Part shown: in pieces, positions 9,759 to 19,384 of the stretch
How the letters are laid out: each line of letters starts with the position of its first letter
Numbering within the stretch: position 1 is the stretch's first letter
NCBI RefSeq assembly: GCF_016650035.1
Contig: NZ_JAENWM010000016.1
Span: 1 to 53,351 of the forward strand
Reading direction: 5' to 3'
From: Clostridium sp.
GTDB lineage: Bacteria; Bacillota; Clostridia; Clostridiales; Clostridiaceae
DNA length: 53,351 bases
The notes under the pieces: model-generated
Database searches by the model: none
Told to the model about the DNA's origin: nothing
Seen by the model: the letters and a program-made list of their open reading frames with translations, nothing else
Translations under genes and position numbers: made by a program

Positions 9759-11342
9759 ATGAGATCAAAAAACAAAAACAATACCTACAATACACTTTTT
9801 CATTGGCATAGTTTTAGATTAAAGCTTATTTTAGAAGGCATTGGTGTAGGTATTATTACAGGTTTATTAATTGTACTGTATCGTTATTTATTGTCAATAG
9901 CTGGAGTTTTATTAACTGGGGTTTACAAAACTTTATCTATAAAACCCATACTTATACTTCCATGGATTGTGGCTATAATAATTATTGGATATATCGTAGG
10001 ACTTATGGTTAAAAATCAGCCTATGATAAGTGGGAGTGGAATCCCTCAGGTAGAAGGAGTTTTACTTAGAAAAATTGATATGACATGGTGGAGAGTTATA
10101 CTTGGCAAATTTATTGGCGGAGTTCTTTCAATAGGTTCAGGTCTTTCTCTTGGACGTGAAGGTCCATCTGTACAGCTCGGTGCAGCAGTTGGTCAAGGCT
10201 TTAGCAAAGTATTTAAAAGAGTGAAAATAGAAGAAAAATATCTTATCACAAGTGGTGCTTCTGCAGGACTTGCCGCTGCCTTTAATGCTCCTCTGGCAGC
10301 AGTTATGTTTGCCTTAGAAGAGGTTCATAAAAATTTTTCGCCATTAGTTTTACTCTCAGCTCTATCTGCATCGTTATCCGCTGTTTTGGTTGCTAGTAGT
10401 TTCTTCGGCTTAAAACCAGTTTTCACTTTTGAAAATCTAGCCATATTACCACTTAAATATTATTTTTACATAATTTTACTCGGAATTATAATAGGTGTTT
10501 TAGGAGTAGTCTTTAATAAATTTCTTTTAAAGACTCAGGACTTATACTCAAGTCAAAAGTGGCTTCCAAAAGAAATGAGAATAATTATACCCTTACTAAT
10601 TTCAGTTGTACTTGGAATAGTACTACCTCTAGCTTTAGGTGGAGGACATGATCTTATAACCTCACTAGTTTCAACAAATTTTCCACTAACTATTTTAGTT
10701 ATTCTACTTTTAGTTAAATTTTTATTCACTATGGCAAGTTATGGATCAGGTGCACCTGGGGGTATATTTCTTCCGCTACTTGCTATTGGAGCATTAATAG
10801 GAAATCTGTATGGAGTAGTACTTGTAAATTTTTTAAATTTTGATAGCATGTATGTCAATAACTTTATAATACTTGCAATGGCAGGATATTTTACAGCTGT
10901 GGTTAGAGCACCCATAACTGGAACTATTCTAATTACTGAAATGACAGGTAACTTTACCCATTTGCTTTCACTAGCTATTGTATCAATAGTTGCATATATA
11001 GTTGCAGACATTTTAGCTTCAAAGCCTATTTATGAATCATTGCTAGAAAAATTTTTACACAATGCAGGTGAAAAAATATCCTTTGGTAATAAGAAACATA
11101 AGCATCTATTAGAATTTTCTGTTTGTATGGGCTGTGAATTAGATGGAAAACAAGTTAAAGAAATTAAATGGCCAAATAGTTGTCTACTAGTTGCAGTTAG
11201 GCGAGGAGAAGTAGAAATACTTCCACAAGGAGATACTGTTATTTTCTCTGGCGATTATTTATTAGTGCTTACAGATGAGAATAAAGTATCTGGCATAAAT
11301 GACGTTTTAACGAAAAAATCTGCATCTAGTGAGACACTTTAA
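9759..11342 (+). CDS. ClC-family chloride/proton antiporter with C-terminal RCK_C (TrkA-C) domain
   Basis: 527 aa, with about 10-12 membrane helices up to residue 430 and a soluble C-terminal domain (about 445-520). The anion-pathway motifs are present: GSGIPQ (GSGIP), GREGP with the gating Glu, and GAPGGIF. The pair EE in FALEEVHKNF occupies the place of the proton glutamate of E. coli ClC-ec1, so this is predicted to be an H+/Cl- exchanger, not a channel. The tail (CELDGKQVKEIKWP, then GDYLLVLTDE) resembles the TrkA-C ligand-binding fold, as in many Firmicute ClCs. Ribosome site GGAGG at 9745. Monocistronic. Confidence 0.93.
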   Translation: MRSKNKNNTYNTLFHWHSFRLKLILEGIGVGIITGLLIVLYRYLLSIAGVLLTGVYKTLSIKPILILPWIVAIIIIGYIVGLMVKNQPMISGSGIPQVEGVLLRKIDMTWWRVILGKFIGGVLSIGSGLSLGREGPSVQLGAAVGQGFSKVFKRVKIEEKYLITSGASAGLAAAFNAPLAAVMFALEEVHKNFSPLVLLSALSASLSAVLVASSFFGLKPVFTFENLAILPLKYYFYIILLGIIIGVLGVVFNKFLLKTQDLYSSQKWLPKEMRIIIPLLISVVLGIVLPLALGGGHDLITSLVSTNFPLTILVILLLVKFLFTMASYGSGAPGGIFLPLLAIGALIGNLYGVVLVNFLNFDSMYVNNFIILAMAGYFTAVVRAPITGTILITEMTGNFTHLLSLAIVSIVAYIVADILASKPIYESLLEKFLHNAGEKISFGNKKHKHLLEFSVCMGCELDGKQVKEIKWPNSCLLVAVRRGEVEILPQGDTVIFSGDYLLVLTDENKVSGINDVLTKKSASSETL

Positions 11343-11371
11343 ACAACATATGTTTTTTAAAAAAACAAAAT

Positions 11372-11412
11372 ATAATGGGTGGCACCAATTATATCTTGGT
11401 GGCACCCATTAT
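11372..11412. terminator. Bidirectional hairpin between convergent genes
   Basis: ATAATGGGTGGCACCA and TGGTGGCACCCATTAT form a 16-bp stem with one G:G mismatch and a 9-nt loop. It lies 30 nt after the ClC stop. It also overlaps the 3' end of the opposing gene: the last residues, IMGATKI, are encoded inside the hairpin. Confidence 0.65.
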
Positions 11413-11784
11413 GTATTTTATCTTAGTATCAAATAATATTCTAGAGCATGTCCTACTCAATCTTAATCTTAAATTGTAGTTATATTTTTCAAATTGAGGT
11501 CCCATTTTTTGTTTAATTCTATTATGTAAAATATCATGAGTATAATCTAAATCCTCATAAGGAATATCCTCTATAATAAAAAAGTTCAACTCTTCTCCTG
11601 CTACCCCTTTAAGCTGAAAATTGTTAGCCATTTTATTAAACATAAACCATTTTTTTATATTTTCATATTCATTAGTTATTTTTTCTAATGACATATTATA
11701 TATGGCCTCTTCCAAAAATGGAACTTGCTTTAAGCAATTCACATTCATCACATCGTCTTCTATATCTTTCACAAAGTAAAACAT
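11389..11784 (-). CDS. Hypothetical protein
   Basis: 131 aa, soluble, mixed charge, no membrane segment or signal peptide, no motif I recognise. The ribosome site GAGGGGG sits 5 nt before ATG, and codon use matches its neighbours, so I accept it as a real gene. The C-terminal seven codons fall in the terminator hairpin shared with the ClC gene, so the natural C-terminus may have been replaced or extended by that palindrome. Internal features are an acidic centre (FFIIEDIPYEDLDY) and a basic tail (NLRLRLSRTCSR). Confidence 0.7.
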   Translation of the reverse strand: MFYFVKDIEDDVMNVNCLKQVPFLEEAIYNMSLEKITNEYENIKKWFMFNKMANNFQLKGVAGEELNFFIIEDIPYEDLDYTHDILHNRIKQKMGPQFEKYNYNLRLRLSRTCSRILFDTKIKYIMGATKI

Positions 11785-12091
11785 TTTCTCCCCCTCACAA
11801 ATGTCACGTTTAATTATCTTTTTTTATTTCTTTCTAATATTAAATTCATATGTAGTATAACAAATTTTATTCTACTTTCCCATTGATTTTTAAACCCATA
11901 ATGTAAAGACTTTAACTATTATTTAAATTCTTTCCAAATAAGCCTCAAATTCATATATTTTTATCGTGTTATATCGTGAAATCATTGTAAAGTTGTAGAA
12001 TTAATTATAATATGTTGTATACTATAAATGCATTGTTTTTTACATAAATACTTGATTTTATAAATAAGCTATTAATGGGAGTGATTAACAC
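11785..12091. other. 307-bp divergent intergenic region
   Basis: AT-rich spacer between the hypothetical gene (minus) and uppP (plus). It contains a short direct repeat, TATCGTG, twice at about 11961-11978. I see no ORF, RNA gene or clear operator. The uppP promoter must lie near 12000-12060. Confidence 0.4.
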
Positions 12092-12916
12092 ATGGAATTT
12101 ATTGAAATAATCAAGGCAGTTATTCTTGGCATTGTTGAAGGTTTAACGGAGTGGATACCCATCAGTAGTACAGGCCATATGATTTTAGTTGATGAGCTTT
12201 TACAACTCAATATGAGCGCAGCATTTAAAGAAATGTTTTTAGTAGTTATCCAGCTTGGAGCAATTATGGCAGTTGTAGTTTTGTACTTCAAGAAACTAAA
12301 TCCTTTTTTGTTCGTTAATGATAAGTTAACTATAAAAGACGATACTATTTCACTTTGGCTTAAAATTGTTGTAGCCTGTATTCCAGCAGGGATTATTGGT
12401 TTTTTATATGATGATACCCTTGAGGCAATGTTCTATAACTATCAAACTGTTGCAGTTACTCTAATTATCTATGGTATTTTGTTTATTGTTATTGAGGCTA
12501 AACACAAAAATCTTAAACCTAAGATCAATGAACTAAAGCAAATCACCTATAAAACTGCAATTATTATAGGCATATTCCAAATACTAGCACTAATTCCTGG
12601 CACATCTCGTTCGGGAACTACTATAATTGGTGCAATACTAATCGGAACATCTAGAACTGTTGCAGCAGAATTCACATTTTTCCTAGCTATTCCTATTATG
12701 TTCGGAGCAAGCCTTCTAAAACTTGTTAAATTCGGTTTTGTTTTTACAAATGCTGAGGTTATTACTTTATTTGTAGGAATGTCCGTTGCTTTTGTAGTGT
12801 CTATATTGGCAATTAAATTTTTAATGGGTTATATAAAAAAGCACGATTTCACATTATTCGGATGGTATAGAATCATTCTAGGAATTATAGTAATTTTATA
12901 TTTCTTAGCTAATTAA
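12092..12916 (+). CDS. uppP: Undecaprenyl-diphosphatase UppP (BacA)
   Basis: 274 aa integral membrane protein with about eight helices. It dephosphorylates undecaprenyl pyrophosphate to the monophosphate lipid carrier used for peptidoglycan and teichoic acid synthesis, and high levels give bacitracin resistance. The two signature motifs are present: [14 protein letters not shown] (residues about 16-29, with the E-x3-P-x-S-S-x-G-H catalytic cluster) and PGTSRSG (about 170-176), supplying the catalytic Arg. Length is normal. Ribosome site GGGAG at 12076. Monocistronic. Confidence 0.96.
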   Translation: MEFIEIIKAVILGIVEGLTEWIPISSTGHMILVDELLQLNMSAAFKEMFLVVIQLGAIMAVVVLYFKKLNPFLFVNDKLTIKDDTISLWLKIVVACIPAGIIGFLYDDTLEAMFYNYQTVAVTLIIYGILFIVIEAKHKNLKPKINELKQITYKTAIIIGIFQILALIPGTSRSGTTIIGAILIGTSRTVAAEFTFFLAIPIMFGASLLKLVKFGFVFTNAEVITLFVGMSVAFVVSILAIKFLMGYIKKHDFTLFGWYRIILGIIVILYFLAN

Positions 12917-13047
12917 TATTATGTCATTATTTGTTTTTTACCTTTCAAAGTGTTATTATATAACATATATATGTTGCACGAAATGGGAATTATAGAAGAT
13001 TTCGAGTAAATAGTATAATTATAAAATAGAGTATGATTGGAGAAAAA

Positions 13048-13638
13048 ATGTCAGTAAATAATATTACATTACTAGCAGATACAAAGTATTTAAAACTTTA
13101 TAATGCAGAGTATACCAACAAAAAAGGTGGACTTAAAAATTGGTCCATAGCTTCTAGAAAAGATTTAACTACATTAAGAAATAATTATTTTAATGGCGCA
13201 GATGAAAATATAGATGCTGTTATAGTAGTAGCAACTCATATGGATGAAGATAAAATAGTTGTTATAAAGCAATTTAGAATTCCTCTTAATGATTATGTTT
13301 ATGAAATTCCTGCCGGACTTATAGATCCTGGCGAAGACCTAGAAACCACTGCAAAGCGCGAACTAAAGGAAGAAACAGGACTTGATTTAATTGAAATTGA
13401 TTACAATAAGACCAAACCTAAAGTATATGTTTCAACAGGCATGACAGATGAATCAGTAGCCTTAGTTTATTGTACTTGTAGTGGCAAAATTTCAAAAGAA
13501 TATTTAGAAGATGATGAAGATATTGAAATTATGCTTTTATCAAGGCCGGAAGCTATGAATCTTATTAACTCTAATGAAAAAATAGATATTAAAGCTTTTC
13601 TTGCCATACAAAACTATATTGGCGGTGCCACAATATAA
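13048..13638 (+). CDS. Nudix hydrolase, ADP-ribose pyrophosphatase type
   Basis: 196 aa. ATG at 13048 chosen because TTGGAG precedes it by 5 nt; an in-frame ATG at 13033 has no site. The Nudix box begins at GLIDPGE and continues AKRELKEETGL (GX5EX7REUXEEXGU satisfied). The preceding KQFRIPL and following VYVSTGMTDE fit the ADP-ribose/NUDT5-like subfamily, which splits ADP-ribose into AMP and ribose-5-phosphate using Mg2+. Other nucleoside-diphosphate-X substrates are possible. A strong terminator follows at once. Confidence 0.88.
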   Translation: MSVNNITLLADTKYLKLYNAEYTNKKGGLKNWSIASRKDLTTLRNNYFNGADENIDAVIVVATHMDEDKIVVIKQFRIPLNDYVYEIPAGLIDPGEDLETTAKRELKEETGLDLIEIDYNKTKPKVYVSTGMTDESVALVYCTCSGKISKEYLEDDEDIEIMLLSRPEAMNLINSNEKIDIKAFLAIQNYIGGATI

Positions 13639-13648
13639 TAAAAAAAAA

Positions 13649-13682
13649 CAGATACCTCAATCCATTGAGGTATCTGTTTTTA
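13649..13682 (+). terminator. Strong intrinsic terminator of the Nudix gene
   Basis: CAGATACCTCAA / TTGAGGTATCTG stem with a TCCA loop, an upstream A-tract and a T-run, only about 10 nt after the stop codon. It could also terminate the convergent tRNA-Lys transcript. Confidence 0.9.
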
Positions 13683-13685
13683 TGT

Positions 13686-13762
13686 TGGTGCTACATCAGG
13701 GATTCGAACCCTGGGCACCCTGATTAAGAGTCAGGTACTCTAGCCAACTGAGCTAATGAAGC
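13686..13762 (-). tRNA. tRNA-Lys (CTT)
   Basis: 77-nt cloverleaf with encoded CCA. The anticodon loop is CTCTTAA within stem CCTGA/TCAGG, giving anticodon CTT. The T-arm is CAGGG-TTCGAAT-CCCTG, and the D-arm contains AGTTGGCTAGA. The acceptor pairs GCTTCAT with ATGTAGC, leaving one T:T mismatch at position 4-69, which is unusual. Confidence 0.95.
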
Positions 13763-13886
13763 ACATTAGATAACTTCTTTAGTATATACCACTTTTGTGT
13801 ATTTGTAAATACCTATAGAAATTACCAATAGTTGGCGACGCACTTATTATCGTACATTATAAATGCCACCTTATGTGATTATAATA

Positions 13887-14447
13887 TTATTTTATATAAT
13901 TAACCGTGTTTTCTTTTCTTGCTGGTGCAGTAGTTATAATGATTTTTTTATATCCAAGGCAGGTTGCATGGATTTGTTTGAAACCTTCTGGTATTCCAAG
14001 CTCCTTAACAAATTCTGCACCTTCTTCGCTATTTAATAGATGAGCTATAAGCCCTATCCAGCAAGATCCAATTTTTAAGGATTCAGCTGCTATAAGCATA
14101 TTTTCTACTGCTGCTGCGCAATCAACTGAGGCATAGTCATTTTTTTTGTCTCCCGATACTAATACCACTGTTGGAGCATTATAAAAGACATGAAATTTTT
14201 CATTATCCGCAAATCTTCTAATATATTCATTATCAGATTTACTTGCAATTCCTTTAAAAGCAACACTTAATCTATCTATCATGTCCTTGCTTTGTATTAC
14301 TATAAAATGCCATGGTTGCTTATTTGTAGCACTTGGCGCATAAATACCTGCCTCTATTATCTTTTGCATATCCTTGTCTACAAGTTGTTCTGGTAAAAAC
14401 GCCCTTGTGCTTCTTCTATTTCTTATATTTTTTAATGTTTCATTCAT
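13887..14447 (-). CDS. Nitroreductase-family FMN oxidoreductase
   Basis: 186 aa. Start set at MNETLKN, which has GGAGG 8 nt upstream; the longer reading from TTG at 14462 would translate the ribosome site itself. FMN-contact motifs of the family are visible: RRSTRAF near the N-terminus, APSATNKQPWHF (about 38-49) and ESLKIGSCWIGL in the C-terminal half. Enzymes of this family reduce nitroaromatics, quinones or flavins with NAD(P)H as a homodimer. About 55% of positions look alike with the nitroreductase at 43807-44361, so the two are paralogues. Single-gene unit. Confidence 0.9.
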   Translation of the reverse strand: MNETLKNIRNRRSTRAFLPEQLVDKDMQKIIEAGIYAPSATNKQPWHFIVIQSKDMIDRLSVAFKGIASKSDNEYIRRFADNEKFHVFYNAPTVVLVSGDKKNDYASVDCAAAVENMLIAAESLKIGSCWIGLIAHLLNSEEGAEFVKELGIPEGFKQIHATCLGYKKIIITTAPARKENTVNYIK

Positions 14448-14626
14448 TTTAAAATCCTCCAATTTATTAATATATTCTTTTTTACAAGAATACCATTGTT
14501 ATAATTAATTTTCAACAAAAAATTCTCAGTTTCTTAAGGCTTTAGATAAATTATTTTAACTAAAAAATTAATTATTCCACATAATATAAAGTGTGTCAAC
14601 ATTTTTTATAAAAAGGAGCTGCAACA

Positions 14627-15739
14627 ATGAAAAAATTTATATCTAATTTAGTTATTGTATTATTGGTTACTTTAAGTTTTTCCAATCTAGCTTATGCAGA
14701 AGAAGAAGCGCTTATAAAGGATCTTTTATTTGAAAATAAAAGCATGTTCGACTTTGATATTATAAATAATCCCAACAAATACAATTTACAGATTTTATAT
14801 ACAGAAATTAATAGGGACAATGCAAATCTCCCCACATTTACCTCTTATAAATATAATGTAGATGCTAAAAAATACTTTTATCCTGCAAGTAGCGTAAAAC
14901 TGTCTTCTTGTATATTGTCATTAGATAAAATAAATAATTTAAAAATTAACGGATTGTCAAAATACTCTACTATGAATATAGGTGCAGCAAGAAATGGTCA
15001 AACCCCTAGAAATGGAGAAACTATTTCTAACTATATACAAAAAATTCTTTTATACAGTGACAATGATTCATTTAGCAGACTGTACGAATTTTTAGGACAG
15101 AAATATTATAATGATACATTATCATCAAAAGGGTATAAAGACTCCAAAATTATCCATAGGTTATCTGGAAATAATAGTTATGAAAATAATAAATATACTA
15201 ACCCTATAGCCTTCTATTCTGGAAATAAAAAGTTATATGCTCAACCATTAATATACAGTAACACCTCCTATAACAACAATGGCCTAACAAATATTTCTGT
15301 AGGAAAAGGTGAAACCAGTTATTCTTCTAAGAATTTCGCATATAAAAATTATATGTCAATAGAAGACCTACAAGACATGGTTAAGACTGTATTTTTTAAT
15401 AGCTATATGAATGTAGATAGACAGTTCAATTTAACTGTAGATGATACAAATTCCCTAAAAAAATATATGAAAGGTACAGGTAATGTAACTTATAAATATT
15501 TGGTTTGTGGGGGTAATTCTAAAATCCCTTCTGGCATAGAAATATATAATAAGATAGGAATTGCTTATGGTCAGCTTACAGATAATTCATATATAGTAGA
15601 TAAACATAGTGGCAAAGAATTTATGCTAACAGCAACTATATGTGTGAATAACAAAGGTACTTATGATTACTATTCAAAAGGTATGCCATTTTTAAAGAAT
15701 TTAGGACTTATGTTTCTAGAGTACAATAAAAACAGATAA
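14627..15739 (+). CDS. Exported serine hydrolase of the class A beta-lactamase fold
   Basis: 370 aa. Signal peptide MKKFISNLVIVLLV with a plausible AYA-E cleavage near residue 25. The active-site motifs of the beta-lactamase/PBP fold can be traced: PASSVKLS (SxxK, about 88-95), YSDNDS (SDN, about 144-149), and a KIGIAYG stretch near 309 where KTG would lie. The third motif is KIG not KTG, and the length exceeds a true class A lactamase (about 290). Probably a cell-wall related serine hydrolase; antibiotic resistance is not implied. Ribosome site AAGGAGCTG. No co-directional partner close by. Confidence 0.75.
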   Translation: MKKFISNLVIVLLVTLSFSNLAYAEEEALIKDLLFENKSMFDFDIINNPNKYNLQILYTEINRDNANLPTFTSYKYNVDAKKYFYPASSVKLSSCILSLDKINNLKINGLSKYSTMNIGAARNGQTPRNGETISNYIQKILLYSDNDSFSRLYEFLGQKYYNDTLSSKGYKDSKIIHRLSGNNSYENNKYTNPIAFYSGNKKLYAQPLIYSNTSYNNNGLTNISVGKGETSYSSKNFAYKNYMSIEDLQDMVKTVFFNSYMNVDRQFNLTVDDTNSLKKYMKGTGNVTYKYLVCGGNSKIPSGIEIYNKIGIAYGQLTDNSYIVDKHSGKEFMLTATICVNNKGTYDYYSKGMPFLKNLGLMFLEYNKNR

Positions 15740-15863
15740 AACACTAATATCCCCCCATTACCACAAAATATAGGGTATACTTATAGTTAACAAACTAAAA
15801 CATATGAGACAAAACAATTAATAATTGTTTTGTGCACCAGCGAAAGCTACAGGAGGGAAACAA

Positions 15864-17489
15864 ATGATAGAAATAAATGATACAGTCGAAGCACTCTTAG
15901 AGAGTCTAAAAACTTCAGATGATAAACAGCGATCTGCAATAGTAAATAAACTTTCCTTAGATTATAATAATTCAATTCCTACATTATGGTCAAGAATCAC
16001 AACTGATGAGGACCCACGGGCAATTCTTTCTGTTATGAGAGATATTCTGAAAAAGGAAAAACCTAAGGGCATGTTAAGACGAACTATTGGAAACTCTAAA
16101 GATAAACTTAGCGCTCTTCTTATGCATTCAGACCCAAAAGTAAGAAAGAACGTATGTAGTGTTATTGGAGAACTTGGAGACCCTGATTATTTAGAAGCAC
16201 TATATAGCGCATATGACTCTGAAGATAAGCTATTTGTAAGATATTCCTATGTACTTGCAATCGGAAATTGTGGTAGCTTTGTGGACGCTGAGAAATTAAA
16301 TAACATGTATGAAAATGTATTAGCCAATGAAAAAGCTTGCAATGAAGATAGCACTCTCGTAACAACAAATAAGCATATTAACGAGGAAAAACTTGCCCTT
16401 ACAAGAGCCATAGATAAATTATCTCCTACTGTGCTCCATAAATTCACAGGCCTTGAAAACCCTGTACCTATGCTACTTACAGTTATGAATTACCAGTATC
16501 AGCACACTTTAAGAGAGCTTGACGAAAACTCCATTGAAGGTCGACTTGTAGATGATGGCATAATTATTCACGAAAAAGATTTAGATAAGATCTACAACTG
16601 TAGGACTTTTTATGAGCTTTTGTACCCACTAGAGGCGTGCAAAGACTTAGAGATGGATTATAAGATAATAGCTGATGAGATAATAAATGCAAACATCGTA
16701 GATTTTCTAAAGGAATGTCATGATGAAGATTCTAATTCTCCCTTTTGGTACAGAGTTGAATTTAGAACTATGAATTATAACAGGGATAGGTCAGAGTTTA
16801 TAAAAAACTTATCTAGAGAACTGGATGAAAAATCTTCTGGGAACTTAAAAAATAGTCCTTCTTCCTATGAAGTTGAAATTAGAATAATTGAACATAATAA
16901 TCTCTGTAGTGTATATGTTAAGCTATATTCCTTCAAAGATAATAGATTCAGTTATAGAAAAAACGATATAGCAACATCAATAAATCCTGTAACTGCAGCT
17001 ATTGTAGTGAAGTCCATAGAAAAATGGCTAACCCCTACTGCTAGAGTTATAGACCCGTTTTGTGGCACTGGGACAATGCTTATTGAAAGAGCTAAATTAC
17101 AAGAGTTTGAAAGTTTAACAGGAGTTGATATATTTAGAACAGCCATATCCGCCGCAGAAATAAATTCTAAATTAGCTAATGTTAATATAGAATTATTAGA
17201 TGAAGATATATTAGAATACTCTACCACAGAACTTTTTGATGAGATTATAACAAATATGCCTTTTGACAATAAATCCACCACCCATAACAAGTACGCGGAC
17301 CTGTATAGTGAATTTGTAAATAAAATTCCTAATCTTGTAAAACCAGATGGAATGGCATTTGTTTACACCATAGAAAAACAATTATTCAAAGAAATTTTAA
17401 TGGAAAGCGATAAACTTGAGCTTCTTCAAGAGATAAAAATTGAAAGTGGCAGACTTACGCCTCATGTATTTGTGCTGAAAGTTAAATAA
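15864..17489 (+). CDS. HEAT-repeat plus class I SAM methyltransferase (RNA methylase UPF0020-like)
   Basis: 541 aa. Start at ATG 15864, 6 nt after AGGAGGG; the upstream in-frame ATG at 15825 lacks a site. Residues about 1-190 form HEAT-like helical repeats (for example DPKVRKNVCSVIGELGDP, LFVRYSYVLAIGNCG). The middle may be a degenerate THUMP-like region. Residues about 370-541 are a Rossmann methyltransferase: VIDPFCGTGTM binds SAM and TNMPFDNKS is the N-x-P-F catalytic loop of base N-methyltransferases. The UPF0020 family modifies tRNA or rRNA guanine N2. The HEAT N-terminus is unusual for that family and suggests a different partner or substrate. Confidence 0.8.
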   Translation: MIEINDTVEALLESLKTSDDKQRSAIVNKLSLDYNNSIPTLWSRITTDEDPRAILSVMRDILKKEKPKGMLRRTIGNSKDKLSALLMHSDPKVRKNVCSVIGELGDPDYLEALYSAYDSEDKLFVRYSYVLAIGNCGSFVDAEKLNNMYENVLANEKACNEDSTLVTTNKHINEEKLALTRAIDKLSPTVLHKFTGLENPVPMLLTVMNYQYQHTLRELDENSIEGRLVDDGIIIHEKDLDKIYNCRTFYELLYPLEACKDLEMDYKIIADEIINANIVDFLKECHDEDSNSPFWYRVEFRTMNYNRDRSEFIKNLSRELDEKSSGNLKNSPSSYEVEIRIIEHNNLCSVYVKLYSFKDNRFSYRKNDIATSINPVTAAIVVKSIEKWLTPTARVIDPFCGTGTMLIERAKLQEFESLTGVDIFRTAISAAEINSKLANVNIELLDEDILEYSTTELFDEIITNMPFDNKSTTHNKYADLYSEFVNKIPNLVKPDGMAFVYTIEKQLFKEILMESDKLELLQEIKIESGRLTPHVFVLKVK

Positions 17490-17518
17490 TACTATAAATT
17501 AATCCCACTCTAATGTGA

Positions 17519-17557
17519 AAGAGCTAAAGGTATGCATATTGCATACCTTTAGCTCTT
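17519..17557. terminator. Bidirectional terminator
   Basis: Perfect 18-bp stem, AAGAGCTAAAGGTATGCA and its complement, with a 3-nt loop, located between the convergent methyltransferase and aminopeptidase genes. Confidence 0.9.
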
Positions 17558-17567
17558 ATTAATTTAC

Positions 17568-19340
17568 TTATATTGCTGCTGTTGCCCTCTTTAAGTACTC
17601 TAGTTCTTCTCCCTCTAAATAGGTAGAAAGTTTATCAAATACAGTTTTATGATAATTATTCAGCCATGCTTTTTCCTGAGATGTAAGTAAAGATACATCC
17701 ATAGCTTGCACGTCTATAGGACAAAGTGTTAAAGTTTCAAATTTCATAAATTGTCCACCATACTCAGTCTTCTCTTCTTCCCCCACAACAACTAGGTTTT
17801 CTATTCTAATACCATGCTTTCCTGCTTTATAAACTCCTGGTTCATTAGAGACTACCATTCCTTTTTCTAGAACAACAGTGTTGGGCACCATAGCTATCCT
17901 ATGTGGTCCCTCGTGAACATTTAAGAAGAAACCTACTCCATGTCCTGTACCATGTTTATAATCCATGCCTGCATTCCAAAGTGGAATTCTAGCTATAATA
18001 TCTAGGTTTGAACCTGTAGTCCCATATAAAAATCTTTGCATTGTTAAATCAATCATACCTCTTAATACTAGTGTAAAATCTATTCTTTCTTCGTCAGTTA
18101 AGGGTCCAACCGCTAGTGTCCTTGTAATATCTGTTGTTCCATCTAAGTATTGCGCACCAGAATCTAATAAATAAAGTCCCTTCTGCACTATAGTAGCTTG
18201 ATTCTTCTCCGTAGGTGAATAATGAGGCATAGAAGCATTTCCTCCGTAAGCTGAAATTGACCCAAAGCTCAAATCATAGAAATTATCCCCTTCTCTTCTT
18301 AATCCCTCAATTTTATCTGCTGCTTCTATTTCGGTAATATTACGTGTTTTAATAGTTTTCTTCAACCAGCTAATAAATTTAACCATAGCCACACCATCAC
18401 GTACCATTACATTTCTAATATTTTGAACCTCAATATCATTTTTTATAGCTTTAAGTCTTGTAGTTATATTCATAGCCTCTACAATTTTGATATTTATGGC
18501 ACTATATATGAAGGTACTGGTTTTTGCTGCATCAAGTAATATTGTCCCTACTTTGATATTTTCTAAGAATTTTCCTATGCTATCATAAGGCAATATTTCT
18601 ACATTAGCCTTTTCAAGCTCAGTTCTAACCTCTGAACTAATTTTAAGATCATCGATGAATAAACAACATTTATCCTGGAAAATTACTGAATAAGCTATTG
18701 TTAGTGGATTACATTTAACATCTCTTGCTCTAATGTTTAATAGCCATGCTATGTCATCAAGACCTGATATAACATAGTAGTCTGCTCCCATACTCTTCAT
18801 AACAAGAGATACTTCAGCAAGTTTTTTCTCTCTTGACTCTCCTGCATATTTTACATCATGTAGAACTACCTGACTGCTAGGTTTTTCTGGTCTACCCTTC
18901 CAAACTTTATCTATTAAATCTTCATTAACTTCAAAGGTAAATTCACTACCTTCTACGACTTTCTTTAGCCCTCTAAAATACTCTTCTGAAATAACCTTGC
19001 CATCAAAAGCAACTTTCGCTCCCTTATGAAGAGATTCTTTCAAAAAAACCTCAACAGTTGGGACTCCACTATCACCCATTCTAAATAGAGTTACAACCGA
19101 ATCTTTAAGTTCAGTTTCTGCTTGTATGAAATACCTTCCGTCTGTCCATAAATTAGCGTCCTTTAAAGTTATAATGGCAGTACCAGCTGAACCTGTAAAT
19201 CCTGTTATAAAAGCTCTAGCAGTATAATGCTCAGCTACATATTCACTTTGATGTGGATCTGAACTAGGTACTATATATGCATCTATACCTCTTTCTCTCA
19301 TCAGGTTTCTTAACTCTTCAATTCTTTCCATTAGGTTCAT
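17568..19340 (-). CDS. Xaa-Pro aminopeptidase (M24B, aminopeptidase P)
   Basis: 590 aa three-domain aminopeptidase P, removing N-terminal residues next to proline. Start at MNLMERI, where AGGGGTG lies 6 nt upstream; a GTG three codons earlier overlaps the site. N-terminal creatinase-like domains carry IDAYIVPSSDPHQSEY and FTGSAGTA. The C-terminal pita-bread domain keeps the dimetal ligands: the Asp pair in LLDSGAQYLDGTTD, the His in GTGHGVG, and Glu residues in SNEPGVY and IRIENL. Length fits the long (about 600 aa) eukaryote/Firmicute type. Own terminator at 17519-17557. Confidence 0.95.
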   Translation of the reverse strand: MNLMERIEELRNLMRERGIDAYIVPSSDPHQSEYVAEHYTARAFITGFTGSAGTAIITLKDANLWTDGRYFIQAETELKDSVVTLFRMGDSGVPTVEVFLKESLHKGAKVAFDGKVISEEYFRGLKKVVEGSEFTFEVNEDLIDKVWKGRPEKPSSQVVLHDVKYAGESREKKLAEVSLVMKSMGADYYVISGLDDIAWLLNIRARDVKCNPLTIAYSVIFQDKCCLFIDDLKISSEVRTELEKANVEILPYDSIGKFLENIKVGTILLDAAKTSTFIYSAINIKIVEAMNITTRLKAIKNDIEVQNIRNVMVRDGVAMVKFISWLKKTIKTRNITEIEAADKIEGLRREGDNFYDLSFGSISAYGGNASMPHYSPTEKNQATIVQKGLYLLDSGAQYLDGTTDITRTLAVGPLTDEERIDFTLVLRGMIDLTMQRFLYGTTGSNLDIIARIPLWNAGMDYKHGTGHGVGFFLNVHEGPHRIAMVPNTVVLEKGMVVSNEPGVYKAGKHGIRIENLVVVGEEEKTEYGGQFMKFETLTLCPIDVQAMDVSLLTSQEKAWLNNYHKTVFDKLSTYLEGEELEYLKRATAAI

Positions 19341-19384
19341 TACTTTCACCCCTTAAATTGTAAATTATATCATTTCCACATTAA

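Noticed and set aside
13033-13047. Upstream ATG as Nudix start
   Set aside because: No ribosome site; TTGGAG is placed for the ATG at 13048.
14627-15739. Beta-lactamase resistance gene
   Set aside because: SxxK and SDN are present but KTG is altered and the protein is longer than class A enzymes; called a serine hydrolase of that fold.
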